The notes under the pieces are model-generated. The model did no database searches, was not told where the DNA came from, and saw only the letters and a program-made list of their open reading frames with translations. From Acinetobacter calcoaceticus (GTDB taxonomy: Bacteria > Pseudomonadota > Gammaproteobacteria > Pseudomonadales > Moraxellaceae), in assembly GCF_900520355.1 (NCBI RefSeq), contig NZ_LS999521.1, positions 992,001 through 1,056,000 on the forward strand: a stretch of DNA of 64,000 nt, in the 5' to 3' direction. Of this stretch, positions 19,638-29,411 are shown one piece after another (the stretch's first letter is position 1; each line of letters begins with the position of its first letter). The position numbers were made by a program, and so were the translations under genes.

Positions 19638-20075
19638 TTATGGGCGAATAATCATGCAGGTCGCTGTTGCATAAGCATACAGTTTACCTTCCTCATCAAT
19701 AACCTTTCCTTCGGAAATTCCTAAGTTTTTACTTAAATTAATGACTTTACCTATCGCAATTAAAGGGTGGTTCTTTGGAATAGGGCGACACATTTTTACG
19801 TTAAGATCGATTGTTCCGTAGCCTACACCCGCAGGTAACATCGTATGTACTGCACAGCCAGTCACAGAGTCTAAAACTGTAGCAGCAAAGCCACCATGTA
19901 CGCCGCCTAGCGGATTTAGATGATTATGATCTGCTTGGGCTTTAAAAGTAACAGACCCTTCTGAAATTTCAGTAGGTTGCATAGGTATGGTTTTACTAAT
20001 ACTTGCTGCTGGAATATGGCCATCAATCATCGCTTGTAAAAATTCAAGACCAGTCATTTCCATCGGATTTTTCAT
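19638..20075 (-). CDS. PaaI-family thioesterase
   Basis: Hotdog-fold acyl-CoA thioesterase of 145 residues. The core NPLGGVHGGFAATVLDSVTG contains the His-Gly-Gly and downstream Asp of the PaaI group; YGTIDLNVKMCRPIP is the matching strand. Not near phenylacetate genes, so the substrate is open. Starts at an ATG with an AAAGGACT ribosome site. Confidence 0.88.
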   Translation of the reverse strand: MKNPMEMTGLEFLQAMIDGHIPAASISKTIPMQPTEISEGSVTFKAQADHNHLNPLGGVHGGFAATVLDSVTGCAVHTMLPAGVGYGTIDLNVKMCRPIPKNHPLIAIGKVINLSKNLGISEGKVIDEEGKLYAYATATCMIIRP

Positions 20076-20314
20076 TTTTGAGTCCTTTAATTATATAAGT
20101 TCTTAAATGGAACTTGTTGTTAGCCTATTATTAAGTCATCGATATGTCAATTCCATGAGTTAAAGATTGAACTGATGAGTTGAAGATTTAAAGCTTATTT
20201 ACGGAGCATAAAACATCTTTATTCTAAAAAGTGGAATAAATTAGTTGCATAATGAATTAGATAGATAAGAGATTCTTCTTATACACTATAAAAAATAGCA
20301 GGAGCATAAGGATA

Positions 20315-21154
20315 ATGCTTTTAAAAATTGCACTTGTAATGGTGGCTTTTGCGGCAAATTCTGTGTTGTGCCGTTTGGCTTTAACAGAGCATCATATCGA
20401 CCCAATGAGTTTTAGCTTAATACGAGTAGTGAGTGGTGCAGTTGTTTTATTGGGAATATTTTTATATTCAAAAACGTCTCAAACTCATGTTCAATGGAAT
20501 TTTAAGAACGCATTTTTTCTAGCAGTTTATGTTTTAGCATTTTCTTGTGCCTATCTTCAAATAGATGCAGGTATAGGCGCTTTACTATTATTTGGTGTCG
20601 TGCAACTTACCATGGTGCTCTACGGTTATTGGCATGGCGAACAAATTGGCATGTACCGTGGTATTGGTTTATGCATAGCTTTAGCAGGCATGATTGTTTT
20701 GCTATTACCTGGTACTCACGCACCTCATTGGAAGTATGCTTTGCTTATGATGCTGTCTGGTTTGGCATGGGCTGGATACAGCATTGCTGGCCGTAACATG
20801 ACACAACCTGTTGGCAGCACATTGGCAAATTTTATATTGGCTGTACCAATCGTTTTGTTGGCAAATATATTGCTTAATCAAGAGCGGTATATTGATTTGC
20901 AGGGTTGGGTGTTAGCAATTTTGTCTGGTGGTGTGACTTCAAGCGGGGCTTATGTAGTTTGGTATGCAATTTTGAAGCATATTGATCGAGTGACGGCCAG
21001 TACCGTGCAGTTGAGTGTGCCATGTTTGGCAATTTTAGGTGGAAATCTATTTGTGAATGAAGCTGTAACAGGGCGAGTTATTTTGTCTAGTTTTATGGTT
21101 TTGTTTGGAATTTTTCTGGTTATTTATATGATGCCCAAGAAAGGCAAAGTATAG
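20315..21154 (+). CDS. EamA/DMT-family transporter
   Basis: Inner-membrane protein of 279 residues with about ten hydrophobic helices arranged as two EamA repeats, as in the drug/metabolite transporter superfamily. A conserved Glu in the final helices (NEAVTGR) fits the family. It stands alone with its own terminator. Substrate unknown; amino-acid or metabolite export is the usual guess for the family. Confidence 0.88.
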   Translation: MLLKIALVMVAFAANSVLCRLALTEHHIDPMSFSLIRVVSGAVVLLGIFLYSKTSQTHVQWNFKNAFFLAVYVLAFSCAYLQIDAGIGALLLFGVVQLTMVLYGYWHGEQIGMYRGIGLCIALAGMIVLLLPGTHAPHWKYALLMMLSGLAWAGYSIAGRNMTQPVGSTLANFILAVPIVLLANILLNQERYIDLQGWVLAILSGGVTSSGAYVVWYAILKHIDRVTASTVQLSVPCLAILGGNLFVNEAVTGRVILSSFMVLFGIFLVIYMMPKKGKV

Positions 21155-21161
21155 ATCAATA

Positions 21162-21192
21162 AAAAAAGGGTTCTCTAAAGAGAACCCTTTTT
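21162..21192. terminator. Bidirectional terminator between EamA gene and aspartate aminotransferase
   Basis: Perfect stem AAAAAGGGTTCTCT/AGAGAACCCTTTTT with a two-base loop and T/A tails. Confidence 0.93.
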
Positions 21193-21206
21193 ACGCAAAA
21201 TGCAGA

Positions 21207-22442
21207 TTATTTTGCAGCTTTTTCAGCTTCAATAGAAGCAATTGCAGCGTCTACACCTTCAATTGAGTCAGCAGCTTTTTTGATACGTGCTAACGCATCA
21301 ACAAGTACTTCATCAGCAGTTGCATATGAAATACGCATAAAACCGCCTAGACCAAATGCATCACCAGGAACTACTGCTACACCAGTTTCTTCTAGTAACC
21401 ATTCAGAGAACTCTGTGCAAGACTTTAAGCCTTTTGCACGAATAAGAGGACGAATGTTTGCATAGGCATAGAAAGCACCATCAGCAGGTAAACAAGAGAT
21501 ACCTTTGATGTCATTTAAGCCATTTACAACTAAGTCATGACGGCGTTTGAACGCTTTAATCATTGGTTGAAGTACGTCTTGAGGACCATTCAATGCAGCT
21601 TCAGCAGCAACTTGTGAAATAGAAGTTGGGTTTGAAGTTGATTGAGACTGGATTTTTTTCATTGCGCCAATAATTTTTGCTGGGCCGGCTGCATAGCCAA
21701 TACGCCAACCTGTCATCGCATATGCTTTAGACACACCATTTAAAACAATCGTACGATCATATAAATCTGGAGCAACAGTTGCGATGTTGTAGAACTCATC
21801 TTCCCAACGAATTGGTTCATACATATCGTCAGATGCAACAAATACTTGTGGATGACGACGTAATACTTCAGCTAAAGCTTCTAATTCAGCTTTGCTATAG
21901 ATCATACCTGTCGGGTTAGATGGGCTGTTTAGTACAACTAAACGAGTGTTAGGAGTAATAGCCGCTTCTAATTGTTCAGGAGTAATTTTGAAACGTTGGT
22001 CTTCACCACATTTCACAATGACTGGAGTACCTTCAGCAATAATGACCATATCTGGATAGCTTACCCAGAACGGTGCTGGAATGATAACTTCATCGCCTTT
22101 GTTTAATAGAGCAAGTGCCAAGTTAAAGAAGCTTTGCTTACCACCACATGAAACCAAAATCTGATTCGCTTGATAATCAAGATTATTATCACGTTTAAAT
22201 TTAGCAATAATTGCTTTTTTTAACCCAGGAGTACCATCTACAGCCGTATATTTGGTGAAACCATTATTAATCGCTTCAATTGCAGCATCTTTGATGTGTT
22301 GAGGGGTATCAAAGTCTGGTTCGCCAGCACCTAAACCAATCACGTTCTTGCCAGCAGCTTTAAGTTCAGCAGCTTTGTTGGTTACAGCAAGTGTAGGGGA
22401 CGGTTTGATAGCATTGACACGATCAGAAAGACGTACGTCCAC
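21207..22442 (-). CDS. Class I aspartate aminotransferase
   Basis: PLP enzyme transferring the amino group between aspartate and 2-oxoglutarate. 411 residues with GTG start and GAGGAA upstream. Seen: GLGAGEPDFDTP near the N-terminus, NSPSNPTG, the PLP lysine in NGVSKAYAMTGWRIGY, and the Arg in GFMRISYA that binds the substrate carboxylate. It belongs to the subgroup Ib (thermophile/AspB-like) rather than E. coli AspC. Possibly broader specificity, for example prephenate. Confidence 0.92.
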   Translation of the reverse strand: MDVRLSDRVNAIKPSPTLAVTNKAAELKAAGKNVIGLGAGEPDFDTPQHIKDAAIEAINNGFTKYTAVDGTPGLKKAIIAKFKRDNNLDYQANQILVSCGGKQSFFNLALALLNKGDEVIIPAPFWVSYPDMVIIAEGTPVIVKCGEDQRFKITPEQLEAAITPNTRLVVLNSPSNPTGMIYSKAELEALAEVLRRHPQVFVASDDMYEPIRWEDEFYNIATVAPDLYDRTIVLNGVSKAYAMTGWRIGYAAGPAKIIGAMKKIQSQSTSNPTSISQVAAEAALNGPQDVLQPMIKAFKRRHDLVVNGLNDIKGISCLPADGAFYAYANIRPLIRAKGLKSCTEFSEWLLEETGVAVVPGDAFGLGGFMRISYATADEVLVDALARIKKAADSIEGVDAAIASIEAEKAAK

Positions 22443-22649
22443 GGCAATATTCCTCTTATGGGATTAAAAAATAAAAAGCATACTATCTTATCGCAAAAAT
22501 TAAGTAATTTGCGGATGTGAACCTTTTCAGATGTAAAAAAGTTTAGTTTAGTAATCATCTTAAGCAATATTTATTCAATTGAAGCTTTTTTAGAAAGAAA
22601 TGAGAAAATCATTTATAATAAGCCGCAATCGAAATTTCGAGAATGAATC

Positions 22650-22829
22650 ATGACTGAGCAACAGCCAAAACAGAAAAAGGCTTTGGTGAAATTGCCATTC
22701 CCAATGCCGAATGATAGCAATGAAGCCGACGACGCGGTACACAACCAAGTGCGTCCAAAACCAGAGCAATACGCAGATAGAACATGGATGCCTCCACGTG
22801 GTACTCGTCGTTCTATGGGAAAACGTTAA
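22650..22829 (+). CDS. Small basic protein (59 residues)
   Basis: Not recognised. Starts MTEQQPKQKKALVKLPFP and ends PPRGTRRSMGKR; rich in Lys/Arg, Pro and Gln, with no hydrophobic segment, so probably cytosolic and partly disordered. A weak GAGAAT ribosome site and a strong terminator immediately after the stop support it as a real gene rather than a chance frame. The basic C-terminus could bind nucleic acid, but this is speculation. Confidence 0.65.
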   Translation: MTEQQPKQKKALVKLPFPMPNDSNEADDAVHNQVRPKPEQYADRTWMPPRGTRRSMGKR

Positions 22830-22833
22830 GTTC

Positions 22834-22859
22834 AAAAACAGGCAATATGCCTGTTTTTT
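22834..22859. terminator. Terminator shared by the 59-residue gene and the GGDEF gene
   Basis: Stem AAAAACAGGC/GCCTGTTTTT with a four-base loop. It touches the stop codon of the convergent diguanylate cyclase gene. Confidence 0.9.
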
Positions 22860-24349
22860 TATTGATTAAATAAAATTTCCTGATAATAGCTTTTTTTCTT
22901 TTGGTACATGTGATGGTCAGCTCGCTTCAACATGTCCTCAATTTGTTCATTTGCTTGAGTTGTTGCATGTCCAATTGCAATGCTAACTGGGTGGCTTGAA
23001 TAATATTGATTGTCGATATTAAAAAGCTCCTGAATAGTTTGAAGCATAATTAGAACATTCGCTTCATCTGCCCCCGGCATTAAAATTACGAACTCATCGC
23101 CACCTATTCTAGAGGCTGTATAGGGCGTATTTATAATGGTCTGATTTAAAATATTTCCGACGCGACGCAATAAGCCGTCCCCAATATCATGACCAAACTG
23201 ATCATTTGTTTCTTTTAATCCATTCATATCTAAGAAAATTGAAGAAACAGGCCGAATAATACTTCGGTTTAAACGATTAAGTTCTTCTGTAAAAAAAGCA
23301 CGATTATATAGTTTGGTAAGAACATCGTGTTGTCCCAGATATTCAAGATAGTTTTCTGCTTTTTTTCGTGCGGTAATATCTGTAAGTGCAACCTGTACCA
23401 GCCCCCAAGTCTCTTCATAACCAGGGAAAACGGTAAATTGAAGCAATACATTTCTTATTTGCCCATCTAAGGCATAATTGATGGCTTCACGTTTATGATG
23501 AATATTACCCTGCCAAAGTTCGATAAGTTGTTCCCGAAAGGTTTCAATCATCTCTTGTGCAAAAATTTTATGTGTATTTCTCAAGAGTGTCGTTTTATCA
23601 GGTGCTTTAAATAAGTCTAAAGTTGCCTGATTAACATCTAAAATTAAAATATCTTCAATGCATTGACGGACAAATTCAGGATGCACATCTAAAAACGTTC
23701 TAAAGTCCTCAATACCCAATAGCCTAAGTTGATCAATTCTATTTTTAATACGGCTGAAATCTTCGACCCAAAGAGAGGTAGGTGAATAAATAAACATAGA
23801 CTCAGCTAGGCGGCGATTTTTTTCTTCCTCACGAAGTGCATTCTGATAAGGTGTAATATCTTCGGTCGTGATTAATACACGCTCAAAGGTCGATTCAGAG
23901 CCGGGTAAAATAGAACCTCTTAGCTGAACATCAATACGTTTGCCTGATAAGGTGTAATTTACAGTCGTACTTGAAAAGTGAGTTTTACCCTTCCATAGTT
24001 CTTCAAGTTCATGAATATGTGATTCGAACATTTCTTTTTTAAAAATAAGATTTAAATTCGAATAGAGTTCTTCGTGAGTTTTTGCTTCAAAAAGTTCTAA
24101 TGTTTTTTGATTAACGCGAACGATTTTAATTTTATGTGCGCATTCAATAATTAAATTTTTATTTTGACTTAAAAACTCATGGAGGTTTTCAATACCTTGA
24201 TTTCTCCATAAGTCAAATTGTTGTTTAACTTCACTGAAATCTTCAATCCACATTGGAATTGGGCTAAGGTCAAAAATTGAAGAATCTAAAGTTTCCATAT
24301 GTTTCTTTAAGTATTCAGTTTGCCTTAAAGTATAATGAGAAAAGCTCAT
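22859..24349 (-). CDS. Diguanylate cyclase with two PAS-like sensor domains
   Basis: 496 residues. Two tandem homologous PAS-type segments (about 25-160 and 185-325), each starting with SIFDLSPIPMWIEDFS- or MFIYSPTSLWVEDFS-like text, precede a GGDEF domain whose active-site motif GGDEF lies at residues 416-420, so it should make c-di-GMP from two GTP. An RxxD inhibitory site was not found at the usual position. No transmembrane segment, so it is cytosolic. The input signal is unknown. An alternative start is the ATG at 24298. It is the only clear c-di-GMP synthase in the window. Confidence 0.92.
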   Translation of the reverse strand: MSFSHYTLRQTEYLKKHMETLDSSIFDLSPIPMWIEDFSEVKQQFDLWRNQGIENLHEFLSQNKNLIIECAHKIKIVRVNQKTLELFEAKTHEELYSNLNLIFKKEMFESHIHELEELWKGKTHFSSTTVNYTLSGKRIDVQLRGSILPGSESTFERVLITTEDITPYQNALREEEKNRRLAESMFIYSPTSLWVEDFSRIKNRIDQLRLLGIEDFRTFLDVHPEFVRQCIEDILILDVNQATLDLFKAPDKTTLLRNTHKIFAQEMIETFREQLIELWQGNIHHKREAINYALDGQIRNVLLQFTVFPGYEETWGLVQVALTDITARKKAENYLEYLGQHDVLTKLYNRAFFTEELNRLNRSIIRPVSSIFLDMNGLKETNDQFGHDIGDGLLRRVGNILNQTIINTPYTASRIGGDEFVILMPGADEANVLIMLQTIQELFNIDNQYYSSHPVSIAIGHATTQANEQIEDMLKRADHHMYQKKKSYYQEILFNQ

Positions 24350-24416
24350 ATTTGAAAAGATAAAGATTTTAAATTTATTAGAATAATTAAATAGTAGTAA
24401 TTGAAAATAGAATAAT

Positions 24417-24443
24417 AAAAAAGCAGAAATTAATCTGCTTTTT
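24417..24443 (-). terminator. Terminator of the macro-domain gene
   Basis: Minus-strand stem AAAAAGCAGA/TCTGCTTTTT with a six-base loop and T-rich tail. Confidence 0.85.
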
Positions 24444-24462
24444 GAGAATGTTATAAAATAAA

Positions 24463-25254
24463 TTATCGATTAATAGGGTGATCAATATTTTTTTCACCAC
24501 GCCATAATTTGATAAAGTCTTGCTCGTCAAAATCGTAAAGTTCCATGAGGGCAACGACTGCACTCACAAAAATCATGGCACCCTCAGAATTTCCATGAAG
24601 ATCAAATATCTTGCCGTTGAGCTTACCTAAAATATCACTCAGCTCATGATCACGGCCTCGTCCATAACGATCCCGAGGGTAAAGCTCTTCATTTAAAACA
24701 ATTAGAGCAATGGCTTTTTCGGCACTTGATAAATCTGTTTTATCTAAGGCTTCTTCAAAAGATTCACTTCCATGATTGAAGTAAAAAATAACCTCATCAT
24801 TAATGAAACTTTTCACCATCTTTTGAGTTAATGTCGGAAATTGAGAAACTGCATTGTCTTCAACATAAGGTTTAAAAGATTCTGGAAAGATAACGTTGTG
24901 ATGAATATCTTTAAACAGTGGTGCAATTTCAGAAACTTTATAACCCGCGATGCCACAACCTAAAGCAGTGACAAAATATTTCATTTTAGGATGGTTTTTT
25001 GCATATATTTTAAAATCTTCAACATAGTGCCCAATTTGTGAAAGAGGCATTTGTTGAATATGTTCATTTAAGGTGGGAATTGCAAAGCTTTGACCAGCCC
25101 AGCCACGACCTACACCTTCAACTGCTCCGAAGTGTTGGCGGGCAACGCGTGCTGCACCGCTACCGTGCTGTCCAGCAAGGTTACTTCCAAATACAAAAAC
25201 GGTATCTTCGGGAAGTTCGGTTACAATACTTTCATCATGATATTGGTAGGTCAT
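24463..25254 (-). CDS. Macro-domain-like (ADP-ribose-binding) protein
   Basis: 263 residues. The N-terminal half (about 18-125) resembles the macro/A1pp fold: VFVFGSNLAGQHGSGAARVA, GRGWAGQSFAIPT and the glycine-rich YFVTALGCGIAGYKVSEIAP. Such domains bind or hydrolyse ADP-ribose derivatives; phage-type members are known. The C-terminal half (about 130-263), with SAEKAIALIVLNEELYPRDRYGRGRDHEL, is not recognised. Single gene, promoter region divergent from uvrB. Enzyme activity is inferred only. Confidence 0.72.
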   Translation of the reverse strand: MTYQYHDESIVTELPEDTVFVFGSNLAGQHGSGAARVARQHFGAVEGVGRGWAGQSFAIPTLNEHIQQMPLSQIGHYVEDFKIYAKNHPKMKYFVTALGCGIAGYKVSEIAPLFKDIHHNVIFPESFKPYVEDNAVSQFPTLTQKMVKSFINDEVIFYFNHGSESFEEALDKTDLSSAEKAIALIVLNEELYPRDRYGRGRDHELSDILGKLNGKIFDLHGNSEGAMIFVSAVVALMELYDFDEQDFIKLWRGEKNIDHPINR

Positions 25255-25434
25255 GGTTATGCTTTTTATTTAATGGATAGGTCCATGTTGCAACTGATTA
25301 TGGTATTGGTCAAGTGTTAAGATGCTTATTCTTTTGCATAGAATTTTCAACGCAATTTGGACTTTAAATTAAAAGAAAAATCCCCATTAATGAGGAAGAC
25401 GTTAAATTCAATTTTTTAATAAAGAGAGATAACT

Positions 25435-27456
25435 TTGAACGAAAATCAACCTTTTGATTTGGTCACTCATTATCAGCCAGCAGGTGATCAGCCACAGGCA
25501 ATTGAAAAGCTGGTCAGTGGTATCGAACATGGTTTTCGTAATCAGTTATTGCTAGGGGTAACAGGTTCGGGTAAGACCTATACCATGGCAAATGTGATCG
25601 CCCAAACACAGCGACCTACAATTGTGATGGCCCATAACAAAACTTTGGCTGCCCAGCTTTATGGTGAGTTTAAATCTTTCTTCCCCAATAATGCGGTTGA
25701 ATATTTTGTAAGTTATTACGATTACTACCAGCCAGAAGCTTACGTTCCATCTTCGGATACGTTTATTGAAAAAGATTCAGCCATTAATGATCACATTGAT
25801 CAGATGCGATTATCGGCAACACGAGCTTTATTAGAACGTCGTGATGCAATTATTGTGGCATCAGTGTCTGCAATTTATGGTTTGGGTGACCCGAATGCCT
25901 ATATGCAAATGTTGCTGCATGTGGTTGAGGGCGACCGAGTAAGTCGTGATGAAATCATCCGCCGATTGGTTGAAATGCAATATACGCGTAATGAACTTGA
26001 ATTTTTACGTGGTACTTATCGAATTCGTGGCGAAATTATTGATATTTTCCCAGCAGAATCCGATCAACATGCAATTCGTATTGAACTATTTGATGATGAG
26101 GTCGACTCAATCCGTTGGTTTGACCCGCTAACAGGTAAAATGGTTCGTAAAGTTTCTCGGATAACGATTTATCCGAAAAGCCATTATGTAACACCAAAAG
26201 ATCATTTAACCCGTGCCATCGATACAATTAAAGATGAATTACAAGATCAGCTCAAATTCTTCCGTGAACATGACAAATTGCTCGAAGCACAGCGCATTGA
26301 ACAACGGACACGCTACGATTTAGAAATGATGCAACAGTTGGGCTATACCAATGGTATCGAAAACTATTCACGTCATTTGTCTGGACGTCCATCTGGTGAA
26401 GCGCCGCCGACTTTATTTGACTATATTCCAGAAGATGCTTTACTGATTATTGACGAATCACACGTTACTGTTCCGCAAATTGGAGCGATGTATAAAGGTG
26501 ACCGATCACGTAAAGAAAACTTAGTGAATTATGGGTTCCGTTTACCAAGTGCGCTTGATAACCGTCCTATGAAATTTGAAGAATGGGAGCGTATTGTACC
26601 GACGACCATTTTTGTAAGTGCAACACCTGCTAAATATGAATTAGAAAAGTCAGACCAAATCGTTGAACAGGTGGTACGTCCAACAGGTCTCATCGATCCT
26701 GAGATTGAAATTCGTCCTGTCTTAACCCAAGTAGATGATGTTCTTTCTGAAATTAATATTCGTAAAAACTTGAATGAAAGGGTATTAATTACCACTTTAA
26801 CAAAGCGTATGGCAGAAGACCTGACTTCTTATTTAAAAGAATATGGCGTTAAGGTTGCTTATCTCCACTCAGATATTGATACGGTTGAACGTGTCAAAAT
26901 TATTCATGAACTACGTACAGGTGTATTTGATGTTTTAGTCGGTATTAACCTATTACGTGAAGGTCTGGATATGCCTGAAGTTTCTTTGGTTGCTATTTTA
27001 GATGCAGATAAAGAGGGCTTTTTACGTTCTGAACGTTCACTTATTCAAACAATTGGTCGTGCTGCACGTAATGTGAAAGGTAAAGCAATTTTATATGCTG
27101 ACCGAATTACCGATTCTATGCAAAAAGCAATAGATGAAACTGATCGCCGTAGAGCTAAACAAATTGAGTTTAATGAGCTGCATGGTATTACGCCACGTAG
27201 TGCTGTCCGTCAGGTTATCAAAGAAATTGACTCTGGTGAGGTACTTTCAGATGATGAGATTGATGAAAAAGTACTTGAACAAGCACAAGCATTGAGTGCC
27301 GACGAAAGACATATTCTTTCAGATCCAAAATTGTTTAGTAAACATATTACTAAGCTTGAAAAAGATATGTTAAAGGCCTCGAAAGATCTACAGTTCGAAC
27401 AAGCAGCGCGGATACGTGATGATATCATTCGATTAAAAGCGCAGATGTTGCAATAA
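25435..27456 (+). CDS. uvrB: Excinuclease ABC subunit B
   Basis: DNA-damage recognition helicase of nucleotide excision repair. 673 residues, TTG start with AAAGAGAG upstream. Seen: Walker A GVTGSGKT, the damage-binding beta-hairpin [12 protein letters not shown], helicase motifs DESH and QTIGRAARN, and the C-terminal UVR motif ([22 protein letters not shown]) that contacts UvrC. No LexA box was found; Acinetobacter lacks a classical LexA. Confidence 0.98.
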   Translation: MNENQPFDLVTHYQPAGDQPQAIEKLVSGIEHGFRNQLLLGVTGSGKTYTMANVIAQTQRPTIVMAHNKTLAAQLYGEFKSFFPNNAVEYFVSYYDYYQPEAYVPSSDTFIEKDSAINDHIDQMRLSATRALLERRDAIIVASVSAIYGLGDPNAYMQMLLHVVEGDRVSRDEIIRRLVEMQYTRNELEFLRGTYRIRGEIIDIFPAESDQHAIRIELFDDEVDSIRWFDPLTGKMVRKVSRITIYPKSHYVTPKDHLTRAIDTIKDELQDQLKFFREHDKLLEAQRIEQRTRYDLEMMQQLGYTNGIENYSRHLSGRPSGEAPPTLFDYIPEDALLIIDESHVTVPQIGAMYKGDRSRKENLVNYGFRLPSALDNRPMKFEEWERIVPTTIFVSATPAKYELEKSDQIVEQVVRPTGLIDPEIEIRPVLTQVDDVLSEINIRKNLNERVLITTLTKRMAEDLTSYLKEYGVKVAYLHSDIDTVERVKIIHELRTGVFDVLVGINLLREGLDMPEVSLVAILDADKEGFLRSERSLIQTIGRAARNVKGKAILYADRITDSMQKAIDETDRRRAKQIEFNELHGITPRSAVRQVIKEIDSGEVLSDDEIDEKVLEQAQALSADERHILSDPKLFSKHITKLEKDMLKASKDLQFEQAARIRDDIIRLKAQMLQ

Positions 27457-27549
27457 ACGAATACATAACGCTACATAATGTGTTTAAAAAACAAGCTACT
27501 GTAGATGTTTGAGTTCTTTTGTATTCACAACTAATCGTTGAGGGCAACA

Positions 27550-28137
27550 ATGGCATTTCGAAATAATGTTCCGCAAGCCAGTTGGCGTTTGGGTAAAATT
27601 GCGTTGGGCGGCATCGTTTTGGCTGGTTTAGCTGTTGGAACGTATGTCTATGCTCAACCAAAACCCTTGCAAACTGTTTATAAAGTTGAACTGGACCGAT
27701 ATTTAGGTGTCTGGTATGAAGTTGCCCGTAAGCCTGCATTTTTTCAAAAAAAATGTGCTTACAACGTATCTGCAACTTACACCTTAAATGAAAATGGCAA
27801 TGTGGTTGTAGATAATCGCTGTTATGACAATAGAAAACAATTACAGCAATCTATTGGTGAAGCCTTTGTGGTAAATCCGCCATATAACACGAAATTGAAG
27901 GTGAGTTTCTTACCCGAAGCTGTGAGATGGATTCCCGTTATTCGTGGAGATTACTGGATTTTAAAAATAGATGAAGACTATCAAACTGTTTTAGTCGGAG
28001 AACCTTCTCGTAAATATCTGTGGGTATTATCAAGAACACCTCATCCTGAACAAGAAGTGGTTGATGAATATCTAAATTATGCAAAAACCTTAGGTTTTGA
28101 TATTCGCGATGTTATCCGTACAGAACATCAAGAATAA
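27550..28137 (+). CDS. blc: Lipocalin (Blc-like)
   Basis: 195-residue lipocalin from the ATG at 27550 (GAGGG site; the TTG at 27538 is unlikely). One N-terminal hydrophobic segment (about 15-38) anchors or exports it; unlike E. coli Blc there is no clear lipobox Cys. The first lipocalin motif is visible as LGVWYEVAR, followed by the barrel strands YNVSATYTLNENGNVVVDNRC and WVLSRTPHP. Predicted envelope carrier of lysolipids or similar ligands. Name is by homology. Confidence 0.87.
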   Translation: MAFRNNVPQASWRLGKIALGGIVLAGLAVGTYVYAQPKPLQTVYKVELDRYLGVWYEVARKPAFFQKKCAYNVSATYTLNENGNVVVDNRCYDNRKQLQQSIGEAFVVNPPYNTKLKVSFLPEAVRWIPVIRGDYWILKIDEDYQTVLVGEPSRKYLWVLSRTPHPEQEVVDEYLNYAKTLGFDIRDVIRTEHQE

Positions 28138-28156
28138 CAGTAGATGTCTGATTAAT

Positions 28157-28190
28157 AAAAAACCATGTTTTTACATGGTTTTTTCTTTTT
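28157..28190 (+). terminator. Terminator of the lipocalin gene
   Basis: Stem AAAAAACCATGT/ACATGGTTTTTT with a four-base loop and a long T-run. Confidence 0.93.
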
Positions 28191-28250
28191 TATAGTGGAT
28201 AAATCAAGTATTGTGGTGAGCTGTTTTTACTAAAGTCTAAGAGGGTGATG

Positions 28251-29195
28251 ATGTTTAAAGGCGTGAGCTTGTCTGTCATGGCATCTATCACTTTTGGTGT
28301 ACTTTATTTTTATACTCAATTATTAAGTCAGCTGGATAGTGAACAGACTTTTGGATGGCGGATTATTGCAACATTACCAGTTCTCACTTTGTTTATGTGG
28401 TGGAGTGGTGATTTAGGATATATAAAAAATATCTACCAGCGTATTTTGGCTAAGCCATCTTTATTATTGTTGTTAATCACAACCTCCGTTTTAACTTCGG
28501 TACAGCTTTGGCTTTTTTTATGGGGGCCAATGCACGGGCGTGGCTTACAAGTATCTTTAGGCTACTTTCTATTGCCACTTGTTCTTGTCTTGGCTGGAAG
28601 TGTGCTGTATGGCGAAAAAATATCAAAATTTCAATGGGTCGCAATTATTCTTGCCGTCATTGGCGTAGGCCATGAGATCTGGCGTTTAGGAAGTATCGCT
28701 TGGGAAACTGCATTGGTTGCGGTTGGCTATTCTGCCTATTTTTTATTACGTAAGACCATTAAAACAGACAATTTAGGCGGTTTTTGGTGGGACTTAGTTA
28801 TTATTCTACCAATTGCAATTTATTTGACCCATACAGGTTTACTTCCTTATAGCAAATTTATAGACCAGCCAAGTCTTGCTTTGGTCATTGTTGGGCTTGG
28901 AATTTTAAGTGCTATTGGTTTAGGAAGCTATATTCTGGCAAGTCGCTTTTTACCATTAGTTGTGTTTGGACTTTTAGGATATTTAGAACCTGTATTACTT
29001 GCTCTAGCTTCTTTAGTTTTAGGGGAGAGTATTGGCCAAGAAGAATGGTTCACTTATATTCCGATCTGGTGCGCGGTATTTGTGTTGGTTTTAGAAGGTG
29101 CAGTACACCTTTATCAGCAACGTCAAAAAGCCAAAAATTTGCAGCTCAACATCGCGAAATATCAAAAAAGATTAAAAAATGATGAGTTTGATTAG
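28251..29195 (+). CDS. rarD: EamA-family transporter RarD
   Basis: Inner-membrane DMT transporter of 314 residues with about ten helices. RarD features are seen: the opening KGVSLSVMASITFGVLYFYTQ, LLVLAGSVLYGE motif and LVVFGLLGYLEPVLLALASL. ATG 28251 has GAGGG five bases upstream; ATG 28248 is equal. In other bacteria RarD/CmlA-like proteins have been linked to chloramphenicol tolerance, but the native substrate is unknown. Confidence 0.85.
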   Translation: MFKGVSLSVMASITFGVLYFYTQLLSQLDSEQTFGWRIIATLPVLTLFMWWSGDLGYIKNIYQRILAKPSLLLLLITTSVLTSVQLWLFLWGPMHGRGLQVSLGYFLLPLVLVLAGSVLYGEKISKFQWVAIILAVIGVGHEIWRLGSIAWETALVAVGYSAYFLLRKTIKTDNLGGFWWDLVIILPIAIYLTHTGLLPYSKFIDQPSLALVIVGLGILSAIGLGSYILASRFLPLVVFGLLGYLEPVLLALASLVLGESIGQEEWFTYIPIWCAVFVLVLEGAVHLYQQRQKAKNLQLNIAKYQKRLKNDEFD

Positions 29196-29411
29196 AGACT
29201 CAGAATATAAAAAGTAAGAAAAAGCAAAAATTTAGCTGCTTTAAACAATAAAATAATAAAAAATAATTATAGGTATTTTATGAATTTATGATGAATTTTA
29301 GGAAAATCTAATCACTAACGTCAGCTTTTGATTCATTCTTGCCAATAATTCCATTACAATTACGGGGTTTAAAAAATCACGCCTAGATATAATTAATTAG
29401 AGGACGTATCT

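Noticed and set aside
27425..27775. 116-residue frame antisense to the uvrB end and lipocalin
   Set aside because: Opposite a strongly supported gene, with no independent signal.
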